Source of the DNA: CAIYTF01 sp963664845
GTDB taxonomy: Bacteria; Bacteroidota; Ignavibacteria; Ignavibacteriales; Ignavibacteriaceae
Assembly: GCA_963664845.1 (NCBI GenBank)
Contig: OY761615.1
Span: 4,836,001 to 4,900,000, forward strand
Direction of reading: 5' to 3'
DNA: 64,000 nucleotides
Shown: piece after piece, positions 36,319 through 44,939 of the stretch
How positions within the stretch are numbered: the first letter of the stretch is position 1
Layout of the letters: every line of letters starts with the position of its first letter
Notes under the pieces: model-generated
Databases searched by the model: none
Seen by the model: the letters and a program-made list of their open reading frames with translations, nothing else
Told to the model about the DNA's origin: nothing
Program-made: the position numbers and the translations under genes

Positions 36319-37578
36319 TCAATTAGTTGTTTTCAAAGTTTTTTTCAGTTTGATGGTTTCGTTGGTGATGATTGGCTTTGCCCAAAGGCCAATGCTGAAC
36401 AGGTAGCCCAGTGTCAAATAGATGAAACACATTCCTGCTCTCAGACCAAAGAGATCACCCAACCAGCCAATTACTATTTGAACAACCGCACCACCAATTA
36501 TCGCAGTACAAAGAATTCCTGAGAATGAACCGTGGTGGTTTTCCAATGAATTTAAGGCCAAAGAAAAAACGATTGACCACATTACCGAAAGGAAAAACCC
36601 GACCATGGGGAAGGCAATCAATGCATTATTGCCTGACCCGAACAAGGCAATGGATAAAAACAACGCTGCGAAAATGACCATAAACACCAGTATCTTCCTG
36701 CTGTCAAAAAGCTTCAGCAACCCCAAGCCAACCAGGCAGCCAATTGCCATCAATCCCCAGAACCACCCTACTGTGGAAGCACCGACCGTTAGTGGGTCGT
36801 ATCCGTGATATCTTTGGAGAAAATTCGACAGCCAGTAGGAAACACCCTGTTCAGTGCCGACATACGCGAAAATTCCAATAAAATAGAGAATTACTGTTTT
36901 TTGTGCGAAGAGTTGTTTGTGAGTTTTCCATGTGCCGGCAGTTTCATCTTCCTTACGTTCTACCCTGGGGAACTTTGTGAGAAGAATGATTATAATCATT
37001 ACCAAAGAAATGAATGCAAAAACCCAATACAATGAGGTCCATGAAAGATTTGCGGGTACAAGCGGAGCAAAAACAGCTTTAACCGGATTTGTTCCCGTTT
37101 TTTGTTCAATGCTAGTGATCAGAAATGTTAAAAACAGGGGGGCAATAAATGAGGCTCCTCCGAAGATCAATTGTGCGAATACTGAATTAAAGGCAAAATG
37201 CTCTTCGCCCCCAGAAACTCTTAGGAGCGGGTTGATGGCCACCTGCAGCATTGCCATTCCGGTTCCCATTAAAAACAGCGAAATAATAAAAACCAGGTAA
37301 TGGGGAAACATTGAAAAAAGTATTGCTCCGGCAAATGCTATTGCAAATGCTGCTACCATTATTGTTCTTTCTTTGAATTTTTCAACCAGCATTCCCGCGG
37401 GGATAGACATGACGCCATAGGCAATAAAAAACGCAAAAGGCAGCAGGGCCGAAAGAGTTAAGCTTAGATTAAAGCTTTTAATTACATCGGGATTAAGTGC
37501 CCCAAGTATATTGGTGATCAGGGAGATGACGAAGAAGGTTAAAAAGATCAAGGCGACGATATAATGTCTATTTTTCAT
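36319..37578 (-). CDS. MFS sugar transporter (GluP/FucP type)
   Basis: About 419 residues, 12 membrane spans, of the glucose/galactose/fucose-proton symporter group of the major facilitator superfamily. Typical parts are FVISLITNILGALNPD near the first span, AYGVMSIPAGMLVEKF in the loop of span 2-3, and LQVAINPLLRVSGGEE. It imports a sugar into the cytoplasm. The ATG at 37578 (MKNRHYIVAL) is favoured; the frame extends to 37632 with a polar leader unlike the family. It is followed by the ROK kinase and is divergent from a pectate lyase, which fits uptake of sugars released outside. Confidence 0.85.
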   Translation of the reverse strand: MKNRHYIVALIFLTFFVISLITNILGALNPDVIKSFNLSLTLSALLPFAFFIAYGVMSIPAGMLVEKFKERTIMVAAFAIAFAGAILFSMFPHYLVFIISLFLMGTGMAMLQVAINPLLRVSGGEEHFAFNSVFAQLIFGGASFIAPLFLTFLITSIEQKTGTNPVKAVFAPLVPANLSWTSLYWVFAFISLVMIIIILLTKFPRVERKEDETAGTWKTHKQLFAQKTVILYFIGIFAYVGTEQGVSYWLSNFLQRYHGYDPLTVGASTVGWFWGLMAIGCLVGLGLLKLFDSRKILVFMVIFAALFLSIALFGSGNNALIAFPMVGFFLSVMWSIVFSLALNSLENHHGSFSGILCTAIIGGAVVQIVIGWLGDLFGLRAGMCFIYLTLGYLFSIGLWAKPIITNETIKLKKTLKTTN

Positions 37579-37846
37579 TTTCAACTTTATAAATGGTTTG
37601 TATAAATTAGCGAAACCTACTAAAAAAGGCATTTCATGGATGGATTAATTGCCACTGCATGCCACACCAGTTTTGCGCTTTCACGGCAAATATAGCCAAA
37701 TTCCGATTAAGTGGTTAGTGCCGGCGATAATATGTGGAACTTCGGCAAAATGTGAGCAAAAATGGTAAATTTGTGAATTGAAGTTTATTTTCAAATTTCA
37801 GTATGTAAAAGCAAGAAACATGTTCAATTGTTTGGATAAAAGCAAG

Positions 37847-39169
37847 ATGATGAAATATTCAATGGTATTGCCCGGAATCATATTTTATATGTTGAGTGCT
37901 TGTTTATGTGCACAGCCGCTGGCGTTTCCAGATGCAGAAGGATTTGGCCGTTTTGCGCAAGGTGGGCGTGGAGGAAGCGTTATTGAGGTTGATAATTTGA
38001 ACGATTCCGGCCCGGGAAGTTTTCGTCAGGCATGTCAGGCACCCGGGAAAAGGATAGTTGTTTTTAAGGTATCGGGTACTATTGAACTATTTAAACCAGT
38101 AACAATTAGCAATCCTTATATTACGATTGCGGGTCAGTCAGCCCCAGGGGATGGAATATGTCTCATGAGGAATGCATTGATCATTGAAACGCATGATGTG
38201 ATTGTCCGGTTTATCAGGTCACGCCCCGGGAATTTACTGGGGAAGGAAGTGGATGCGATATCGGTTGGAGGAAATGCACATGATGTTATTATTGACCATT
38301 GCAGCGCCACCTGGGCTGTTGATGAGTGTCTTTCTCCGTCCGGTGGCATTTCGAATATTACCATTCAGTGGTGCCTGATAGGTGAGGCATTGAATAAGAG
38401 TGTTCATAAGAAAGGTCCGCACGGGTATGGTTCTTTGGTACGCGCCAACGGGGGAGTGACATTCCATCATAACTTATGGCTGAAAAACAACGCACGAAAT
38501 CCGCGTTTGGGGGATAACTATGGAGAAGGACCATGGCCGACCTATGATTTTCGCAATAATGTGATATACAACTGGGGCGCAATATGCAGTGGCATGACAG
38601 GGGACAACCTGAGTGCAAATTATGTGGCAAACTTTCTTCGGCCGGGTGTGAACAGCAGCATGAATCCCCCCATTGTTCTGACAAAAAGCGCGCATGTTGT
38701 TTATTTTATCAAAGATAATGTTGTTGAAGGAAGACCTGAGCAGACTAAAACCCCGGCGGCGATGTTTTATTCAGTCAATGGAAAGATACAGGGCGAGGTT
38801 GCATTGGTTGATACGCCTTTTGTAACACCGTTTGTCACCACCACGTCTGCCTTGAAAGCATACCACGATGTTCTTGCCCAGGCGGGGGCAGTATGCCCTG
38901 AACGGGATATAGTAGATTTGCGGCTTATTGATGAAGTGAAAAAAGGAACCGGAAGGATCATTGACTCACAGGATGAAGTTGGCGGATGGCCAAAACTGGA
39001 TTCTGACCCCGCGCCCACAGATTCCGATCATGATGGGATGCCCGATGAGTGGGAGAAACCGAACGGACTGAATGAAAATGATCCGTCTGATAATGTTCTC
39101 TACTCTTTGTCCCAAAAGTATACAAATATTGAAATGTATCTTCAAAGTCTGGTGAGATTAAGTAATTAA
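37847..39169 (+). CDS. Pectate lyase-like protein, polysaccharide lyase family 1
   Basis: About 440 residues. A signal peptide ends in ACLCAQ, followed by FPDAEGFGRFAQGGRGG, the start of PL1 pectate lyases of this type. The parallel beta-helix shows VVFKVSGTIEL, ITIAGQSAPGDG, HDVIIDHCSATW, FHHNLWLKNNARNPRLGDN. The C-terminus has DSDHDGMPDEWE, a calcium-binding-like acidic segment. It cleaves pectate by beta-elimination in the periplasm or outside. No T9SS sorting domain is present, unlike the lyases near 60 kb. Start choice is uncertain: ATGs at 37778, 37820 and 37847 are in frame; only the last begins a signal peptide directly. Confidence 0.87.
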   Translation: MMKYSMVLPGIIFYMLSACLCAQPLAFPDAEGFGRFAQGGRGGSVIEVDNLNDSGPGSFRQACQAPGKRIVVFKVSGTIELFKPVTISNPYITIAGQSAPGDGICLMRNALIIETHDVIVRFIRSRPGNLLGKEVDAISVGGNAHDVIIDHCSATWAVDECLSPSGGISNITIQWCLIGEALNKSVHKKGPHGYGSLVRANGGVTFHHNLWLKNNARNPRLGDNYGEGPWPTYDFRNNVIYNWGAICSGMTGDNLSANYVANFLRPGVNSSMNPPIVLTKSAHVVYFIKDNVVEGRPEQTKTPAAMFYSVNGKIQGEVALVDTPFVTPFVTTTSALKAYHDVLAQAGAVCPERDIVDLRLIDEVKKGTGRIIDSQDEVGGWPKLDSDPAPTDSDHDGMPDEWEKPNGLNENDPSDNVLYSLSQKYTNIEMYLQSLVRLSN

Positions 39170-39255
39170 TATAGTGAGCAGTTAAGTTCGATCTATATTA
39201 GTTGGTCCGAAACTGTTCATGGATTTTTTTTTGAATATGCGGCGTTACTTATTTA

Positions 39256-39441
39256 GTGAGTGCGGCAATTACTTTTCTCTATAATCTGCCGCTTCGTGAT
39301 CAGAGTGCTTTTGACTGGGCCACCTCTATTCGCCTGGCGCTTGTTTTCGGCATTATATTAACATGGCTGCATTTTAGGGAAGGTAACAAAAAGACAGAGT
39401 GGTTCAGTGGAGGAAAACCTGAGACTGAGAAACCTGCTTAG
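39256..39441 (+). CDS. Possible 61-residue membrane peptide or gene remnant
   Basis: A GTG-started frame with one hydrophobic segment (SIRLALVFGIILTWLHF) and a charged end. An in-frame stop lies just upstream. It reads like the C-terminal end of a transporter, but no family can be named and no ribosome site is clear. It may be a relic between the pectate lyase and nudK. Confidence 0.25.
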   Translation: MSAAITFLYNLPLRDQSAFDWATSIRLALVFGIILTWLHFREGNKKTEWFSGGKPETEKPA

Positions 39442-39501
39442 GTGATTCCATAAAACCGGAATTGGCAAAGTGAAGCGAACGCTCCTTACGGTGTTAATAC
39501 C

Positions 39502-40080
39502 TCATAAAATACCATGCAGCTTAACATATTGCAGCAGCAATATCGTTTTTGCGTCGTTTATTTCGCCGCGGTCTATCATGTTCATTGCCTGGTCAATACC
39601 GAGTTCAAGGACTTCGATATGTTCTTCTTCCTCTTCAATGCCACCCCCGTCGTGTACTTTCATGGACTTTGCATACTCTGCAATGAAAAAGTATAATATC
39701 TCGGTAACCGAACCTGGAGACATATACGCTTCAAATACCTTTCGAACGTCAGTGATTTTATAGCCTGTTTCTTCCTGGGTTTCCCGGCGGATACAATCTT
39801 CCGGATTGTCTTTATCGAGCAAGCCAGCACATGCTTCAATCATCATACCTGTTTCGTTCCCGTTAATAAATGTCGGCATTCTGAATTGGCGGGTGAGGAC
39901 CACTGTTTTTTGTTCTTTGTTGTAGAGTAATATGGTTGCGCCATTTCCCCGGTCGTAAGCCTCCCGGCTTTGTGTTTGCCAGGTGCCATCGGCTTTCAGA
40001 TAGTCATAAGTAATTTTGCGCAGGGTGTACCAGTTGTCTGAGAGGATTTCCGTATTTAGAATTTTAATGTTGTCGGGCAT
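39502..40080 (-). CDS. nudK: NUDIX hydrolase, GDP-mannose pyrophosphatase NudK type
   Basis: A 192-residue enzyme close in pattern to E. coli NudK: ILSDNWYTLRKITYDYLKADG at the start, then YDRGNGATILLYN, RQFRMPTFINGNE, and the NUDIX box GLLDKDNPEDCIRRETQEETGY (residues about 93-114). MSPGSVTEILYFFIAEY follows. It hydrolyses GDP-mannose or related nucleotide sugars to sugar phosphate and GMP. GGACC lies before the ATG at 40080. It is transcribed alone, convergent with the pectate lyase side. Confidence 0.9.
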   Translation of the reverse strand: MPDNIKILNTEILSDNWYTLRKITYDYLKADGTWQTQSREAYDRGNGATILLYNKEQKTVVLTRQFRMPTFINGNETGMMIEACAGLLDKDNPEDCIRRETQEETGYKITDVRKVFEAYMSPGSVTEILYFFIAEYAKSMKVHDGGGIEEEEEHIEVLELGIDQAMNMIDRGEINDAKTILLLQYVKLHGIL

Positions 40081-40254
40081 GTTTGGTCCTTTTGTTGTTA
40101 TGACCCATATACTGAATTAAACTTTAAAATAAACAGAACCGGGGTTTTTGCAAATGCCAAATATGGGGGAAAATTCAGTACCGGAAAAATCCTGGTAGAG
40201 TTGAACAAAGTGCTGCCAAAAACGGAGAAGTCAAATTGACACCATACGACAATA

Positions 40255-40292
40255 TTAAGTCAATATTAAGTTTTCGCTAAGACGCCCTTAAG
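40255..40292 (+). promoter_or_regulatory. Four direct repeats TTAAG-N6 (11-bp period), response-regulator box 1
   Basis: TTAAG at 40255, TTAAG at 40266, CTAAG at 40277 and TTAAG at 40288: four half-sites spaced exactly 11 bp, one helical turn. This is the layout of OmpR/PhoB-family binding sites. It lies 43 bp before the DUF2231 ATG. The same array occurs at 42897-42934. Confidence 0.72.
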
Positions 40293-40334
40293 ACAGACAA
40301 TAGTATGTTCACAATAAAAAAAACGGAGTTTACT

Positions 40335-40835
40335 ATGCTCGATACCAGTCACTTGCATCCAATGATCGTTCATTTCCCGATCGCGCTGATTTTGGTGGGG
40401 TTCCTCTTTGAATTAGCCTCGCTATTTATAAAAAAAGAATTATTCTCCACCGTTGCATTTTATCTCCTGATTCTCGGGACTTTAGGAATTGCAGCGGCTT
40501 ATCTTTCAGGGGACCTTGCCGGTGAAGGTATTTCCGAAACCGGTGCACTAAAAACGGCACTGGAGACTCACGAACATGCGGCGGGGCTGGCGCTTTGGAT
40601 AATTATAAGTGCATCTGTTATCAGAATCGCATATATTCTGCTAAAGGATAAAATAAAATTTTTAAGATGGGTTTCTTTTGTGCTGTTCGCAGTTGGCGTT
40701 TTTGCTGTCGCACGAACAGGGTATTACGGAGGCCAACTGGTTTATAAACATGCCGCGGGTGTGCAGATAAATCTTGGCATGGGAACATCTGACGGTAACA
40801 CAGATGAAACAGAAAAAAAAACGGATAATGATTAG
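40335..40835 (+). CDS. DUF2231 family membrane protein
   Basis: A 166-residue protein with four membrane spans. LHPMIVHFPIALILVGFLFE (residues about 7-26) is the DUF2231 hallmark; HEHAAGLALW and ARTGYYGGQLVYKHAAGV are further conserved parts with His residues that could bind haem or metal. Its function is unknown. The ATG at 40335 has GGAG 7 bases upstream. It is the first gene of an operon with an OmpR-type regulator and a kinase (6 bp to the next gene), so it probably works with, or under, that two-component system. Confidence 0.82.
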   Translation: MLDTSHLHPMIVHFPIALILVGFLFELASLFIKKELFSTVAFYLLILGTLGIAAAYLSGDLAGEGISETGALKTALETHEHAAGLALWIIISASVIRIAYILLKDKIKFLRWVSFVLFAVGVFAVARTGYYGGQLVYKHAAGVQINLGMGTSDGNTDETEKKTDND

Positions 40836-40841
40836 ACATAA

Positions 40842-41519
40842 ATGAGAATTCTTGTTGTAGAAGACGAACCAGGTATTGCTAATTTTCTTAGGGATGGACT
40901 CCAGGAAGAGTCCTATGCTGTGGACATAACCGGCAATGGTCGGGAAGGTCTTGAAATGGCGGTTTCAAATGAGTATGATCTGATTTTATTGGATTGGATG
41001 CTGCCCGGAATCAGCGGTATAGAAATGATCAGGCAGTTCAGAATTAAAAACAAATCCACGCCTGTTATCTTTCTCACCGCCAAAGACACTGTAGATGAGA
41101 CAGTATTCGGTCTACAGTCCGGCGCAAACGATTATATTAAAAAGCCTTTTGCATTTGCTGAATTGCTTGCCCGGATCAGGGTGCATACCAGACTCAAGCT
41201 AACTGAAACATCGGTTCTTGAGTTTAAAAACATCAGAATTGATCTGGACTCGCATTCCGTCTTTAAAGGTTCACTCCCGGTACAGCTTACTCAAAAGGAG
41301 TATGCTCTTCTGGAGTTCCTTATTCGCAATAAAGGGAAGGTATGTACACGGACACGAATTATTGAACATGTCTGGGATCTCCACTTTGATTCAGATACAT
41401 CAGTTATTGATGTATATATCAATTATTTAAGAAAAAAATTGGATGATGATCAGCAAAACAGTTTTATTAATACGATAAGGGGCGTAGGTTACATACTCAG
41501 GGAAGAAAATGAATCTTAG
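40842..41519 (+). CDS. OmpR-family response regulator
   Basis: A 225-residue regulator. The receiver has ILVVEDEPG, the acceptor Asp in LILLDWMLPGISG and Lys in YIKKPFAF. The C-terminal winged helix shows LTQKEYALLEFLIRNKG, TRTRIIEHVWD and DVYINYLRKKL, ending GVGYIL. It should bind direct repeats of about 11 bp, and such arrays lie upstream of this operon and of the rubrerythrin gene. It overlaps the kinase gene by 11 bp. Confidence 0.93.
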   Translation: MRILVVEDEPGIANFLRDGLQEESYAVDITGNGREGLEMAVSNEYDLILLDWMLPGISGIEMIRQFRIKNKSTPVIFLTAKDTVDETVFGLQSGANDYIKKPFAFAELLARIRVHTRLKLTETSVLEFKNIRIDLDSHSVFKGSLPVQLTQKEYALLEFLIRNKGKVCTRTRIIEHVWDLHFDSDTSVIDVYINYLRKKLDDDQQNSFINTIRGVGYILREENES

Positions 41520-42900
41520 TTTGAGGAATCGTATCTCACTTTATTATCTTCTCTTATCCTCCTCACTCATTTTATTTATATTTGTTTTGATATATGTCGT
41601 TGTATATTTTACGGTATATAATCACCTTGACGGGGATCTTGATCAGGAATCGTTGGAGCTGCAGCATAGCCTTGTAGTTCTGAATGATACGTTCTTTGTT
41701 GCGAACCATTTTGAATGGGGTGAAAACGAACACAGGCAAATTGAAGTCAATCCAGTATTCATGCAGCTTAACAGCATTACCGGAATGGTTCTAAAGAGGA
41801 CAACCAACCTGGTGAATGACTCACTGCATTGCAAAAGCGACATTAAAGGAAAGACCTATTACAATAACAGCTTTTCAGGCTCATTTATAAGGCAGCTTCA
41901 ACAGCCAATAGTAAACCCGATCGGAAAGACAGTTGGCTATATTGTAATGGCAATACCTCTTGAAGAATCGGAATATTTGCTGAAAAATCTATCATATGTC
42001 TTATCGCTTGCATTTCTGTTTATTACCCTTATTTTGTTCTTTTCTACCAGGTTGATTGCCGGGAAAAGTATTTCTCCCATCTGGGATGTTATTGAAACCA
42101 CGGAACTGATAACACGGGAAAATCTGATGCAGAGAATTGCAATACCCATGCATAAAGATGAATTGCACCGATTGGTTATTACCATAAATGAGCTGCTTAA
42201 CCGGCTGAGTGATGCACTGAACCGCGAAAAGCAATTCACTTCCGATGCGTCGCATGAATTGAGAACCCCTCTGTCAGTAATAAAAGGGACACTGGAGGTT
42301 TTAATAAGGAAACCTCGTTTACCGGAACAATATGAAGAGAAAATTGAGTTCTGTTTATCTGAGATAGTAAGGATGGAGCATATTCTTGAGCAGCTCTTAT
42401 TGCTTGCAAGGTTTGATTCGGGAAAATATGTTCCTGTTATTGAGAGGGCTGACCTTCCAGAGATTATTAATAAGATACTTAACCGTTTCGCGATGGATAT
42501 AACGAAAAAACATATCCGCATAATACAAAATATCGACAGATCCGGTTCATTAACGACTGACATCTCATTGCTGGAAATAATTTTAACAAATATTTTGTCA
42601 AATTCCATTAAGTATTCCGGTTCAAATCCGGAAATTAAAATAGCAGTACTTGAGAAACAGGAGAGTGTGCAAATCCTGATTGAAGACAATGGGATGGGGA
42701 TTTCCGTCGATCAAAAAGCACACATATTTCATCCCTTCTACCGGGGAGTTGAATCCCGCACGGAAATTCCTGGCGTTGGGCTGGGACTGGCAATAGTCAA
42801 AAAGCTGTCTGACCTGTTGAATGCAGAAATTAATGTTGAAAGTGAAGTAATGTCGGGGACAAAATTCAGTGTCACGTTTAAGAAAGGCAATCAATTTTAA
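41509..42900 (+). CDS. Two-component sensor histidine kinase
   Basis: A 463-residue membrane kinase. Span 1 lies at about residues 12-36, a periplasmic sensor region covers 37-155, span 2 is about 160-182, and a HAMP-like linker follows. The H-box is SDASHELRTPLSVIKG (about 243). The HATPase has ILSNSIKYSG, IEDNGMGIS and GVGLGLAIVKKL. It is the partner of the preceding OmpR-type regulator. Its stop codon lies inside the first half-site of the second TTAAG array. The stimulus is unknown; context with rubrerythrin suggests oxidative or metal stress, which is inference. Confidence 0.92.
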   Translation: MNLSLRNRISLYYLLLSSSLILFIFVLIYVVVYFTVYNHLDGDLDQESLELQHSLVVLNDTFFVANHFEWGENEHRQIEVNPVFMQLNSITGMVLKRTTNLVNDSLHCKSDIKGKTYYNNSFSGSFIRQLQQPIVNPIGKTVGYIVMAIPLEESEYLLKNLSYVLSLAFLFITLILFFSTRLIAGKSISPIWDVIETTELITRENLMQRIAIPMHKDELHRLVITINELLNRLSDALNREKQFTSDASHELRTPLSVIKGTLEVLIRKPRLPEQYEEKIEFCLSEIVRMEHILEQLLLLARFDSGKYVPVIERADLPEIINKILNRFAMDITKKHIRIIQNIDRSGSLTTDISLLEIILTNILSNSIKYSGSNPEIKIAVLEKQESVQILIEDNGMGISVDQKAHIFHPFYRGVESRTEIPGVGLGLAIVKKLSDLLNAEINVESEVMSGTKFSVTFKKGNQF

Positions 42901-42934
42901 GCAATTATTAAGGTTGCCTTAAAGCTGTTATTAG
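42897..42934 (+). promoter_or_regulatory. Four direct repeats TTAAG-N6 (11-bp period), response-regulator box 2
   Basis: TTAAG at 42897, TTAAG at 42908, TTAAA at 42919 and ATTAG at 42930, again at exactly 11-bp steps. The first half-site includes the stop of the kinase gene. The array ends 51 bp before the rubrerythrin ATG, about the same distance as box 1 from its gene. Confidence 0.72.
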
Positions 42935-42985
42935 ATGGCGCGCGGTAAATTGGTTACGATAACAATTTACATAAAGGAATAACAA

Positions 42986-43609
42986 ATGATACCAAAAACT
43001 TTTTTCGTGGCATTTCTGCTCATGGTCGTGTCGGCTTCGATGCTTTTCCCAAAAAATGCAACTGATGCCAAGACTATACAGAATCTCAAATCTGCATTAC
43101 TTGGAGAAACCACGGCGAGTGCCAAATATGCCGATTATTCGAAAAAGGCGCGGCTCGAAGGATACACTAAAATTGCTCTCCTGTTCGAAGCAGCTTCAAA
43201 ATCGGAAAAAATACATGCAGCCAACCACCGTGCAGTGCTTGAGCAATTAGGTGAAAAAACGGATAAGATAACTCCGAAATTTACCGTTAAATCCACAAAA
43301 GAAAACCTTGAGGATGCGATTAAAGGTGAATCGTATGAAGTCACAACCATGTACCCGGAATTTCTTAAGGTTTCAAATGCTGCAGGAGTAAATCTTGCTA
43401 CTATTTCCTTCAATTATGCATACCAAACTGAGCAAAAACATAAAGTGATGTATCAGAATGCTTTGGATAAGTTGAATTCCAAAATGGAAGGTACATTGCC
43501 ATCACAGTATTTTGTGTGCCAGACCTGTGGAAACACTTACGACTCACAAGCTCCAAAACGCTGTGGTATATCGATGACTCCGAGCGATCGTTTTCTGTCG
43601 ATAAAATAA
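42986..43609 (+). CDS. Exported rubrerythrin-like di-iron protein
   Basis: A 207-residue protein. Residues 1-22 form a signal peptide or anchor (FFVAFLLMVVSASMLFP), unusual for rubrerythrins, which are mostly cytoplasmic. The four-helix di-iron domain shows LLGETTASAKYADYSKKA, FEAASKSEKIHAANH and YAYQTEQKHKVMY, with the ExxH pairs. The C-terminal rubredoxin-like part reads CQTCG ... KRCGIS: three of the four iron-binding Cys are present, the last is missing. Family members reduce hydrogen peroxide. An envelope location would protect against outside peroxide. AAAGGAAT precedes the ATG; box 2 suggests control by the neighbouring regulator. Confidence 0.87.
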   Translation: MIPKTFFVAFLLMVVSASMLFPKNATDAKTIQNLKSALLGETTASAKYADYSKKARLEGYTKIALLFEAASKSEKIHAANHRAVLEQLGEKTDKITPKFTVKSTKENLEDAIKGESYEVTTMYPEFLKVSNAAGVNLATISFNYAYQTEQKHKVMYQNALDKLNSKMEGTLPSQYFVCQTCGNTYDSQAPKRCGISMTPSDRFLSIK

Positions 43610-43781
43610 TATTCAATGATGATCGGGTTGGCTTTTGCAGGCAGAATGGAATTTCCTCTGATCCCGAAATCCATCCCGATCATCTGGTTTCAGCTTCTTC
43701 ATATCGGGCAACTACATGACTGGTGAACCCGGTTAAGGACGATTGAACAATCACAACGAAATGAGAGAAACGGGCGGATAT

Positions 43782-43815
43782 AAAAATGCCTCTCCTTGCA
43801 GGTAAAGAGAGGCAT
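43782..43815 (-). terminator. Intrinsic terminator of the aromatic operon
   Basis: On the minus strand ATGCCTCTC pairs with GAGAGGCAT (43807-43815 and 43786-43794) and is followed by a short T-run. It lies 19 bases after the stop of the DAHP synthase gene. Confidence 0.8.
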
Positions 43816-43833
43816 AAATGGTCAGCAATACTA

Positions 43834-44922
43834 CTATGAATTCATAACCGAGTTTTGGCGGTTGATGCTTTCCTCATGGATAGAGTCAAGATATTTTACG
43901 ATAAACTCGCGGCTTAAGCCCAGTGCCTCAGCTTTCTGAATAGTTTTCTCGAAAATCTCGGACCAACGTGACGGTTGGAGAATGGTGACGTTGTTCTCTT
44001 TCTTGAATAATCCGATGTTCTCCGCGATTTTCATTCTCTGTCCCAATAACTGCAACACTTCATCATCAATCTGGTTGATCTGCTCGCGCAGTTTTTCGAG
44101 GTTGACATTGAATGTAGATTCTTCAGTTTTTTCTCTCCTCCAGATGATGCTGTCCAGCAGGGTCAATAATTCTGTTGGGCTTACCTGTTGTTTTTTATCC
44201 GTCCAGGCTTCAGCGGGATTGCAATGACTCTCAATCATGATGCCATCGTAGTCAAGATCGATTGCTTTTTGGGCAACCCGTTGAATTATGTCGGTGCGGC
44301 CTGATATATGAGCAGGATCGCAGAGCATCAATAAATCCGGATTACGGCGTTTCATTTCGATTGCAAGATGCCACATGGGGGCATAACGGTATTCGGTGTT
44401 GCCATAAACGCTGAATCCGCGGTGCACGAGACCAATTCTGCTGATGCCGGCTTTTGCTATGCGTTCAACAGCACCTGTCCATAACTCGAGATCGGGGTTA
44501 ATGGGGTTTTTGATAAGAACGGGAATATCGACGCCTCGAAGTGCATCGGCGATATCCTGCATACTTATCGGATTAACACTGGTTCTTGCACCGATCCAGA
44601 GTACGTCAACTTCAAAATGCAGTGCATCTTCCACCTGTTTCGCGGTAGCAATTTCAACAGTGGTCGGAATTCCGCTCATTTGTTTTGCCTTGAGCATCCA
44701 GGGGAGGCCCTTGGTGCCAACACCTTCAAAGCTGCCCGGGCGGGTGCGAGGTTTCCAGATACCGGCGCGGTATATATGTACGCGGTTGATCGCGGCAAGC
44801 TGCATTGCCGTATTTACCACCTGCTCTTCAGTCTCAGCGCTGCACGGGCCTGCGACGATCATAGGCCGCTTTCCCCACACCTCAGCGATATCTATTTTGT
44901 TTGCTTCTTTTTGCGTTTCCAT
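43834..44922 (-). CDS. Bifunctional DAHP synthase / chorismate mutase
   Basis: A 362-residue fusion. Residues 15-265 are a DAHP synthase: MIVAGPCSAE at the start, YRAGIWKPRTRPGSFEGVG, IGARTSVNP, LMLCDPAHISG and IMIESHCNPAEAWTD. It joins phosphoenolpyruvate and erythrose-4-phosphate, the entry step of aromatic synthesis. Residues about 275-355 are a chorismate mutase of the AroQ type (LREQINQIDDEVLQLLGQRM, then KIAENIGLFKKENN), turning chorismate to prephenate. This fusion is usual in Bacteroidota. It is the last gene of the Phe/Tyr operon, 17 bp after tyrA. Confidence 0.94.
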   Translation of the reverse strand: METQKEANKIDIAEVWGKRPMIVAGPCSAETEEQVVNTAMQLAAINRVHIYRAGIWKPRTRPGSFEGVGTKGLPWMLKAKQMSGIPTTVEIATAKQVEDALHFEVDVLWIGARTSVNPISMQDIADALRGVDIPVLIKNPINPDLELWTGAVERIAKAGISRIGLVHRGFSVYGNTEYRYAPMWHLAIEMKRRNPDLLMLCDPAHISGRTDIIQRVAQKAIDLDYDGIMIESHCNPAEAWTDKKQQVSPTELLTLLDSIIWRREKTEESTFNVNLEKLREQINQIDDEVLQLLGQRMKIAENIGLFKKENNVTILQPSRWSEIFEKTIQKAEALGLSREFIVKYLDSIHEESINRQNSVMNS

Positions 44923-44939
44923 GTTCTTACTCTTCTCTA

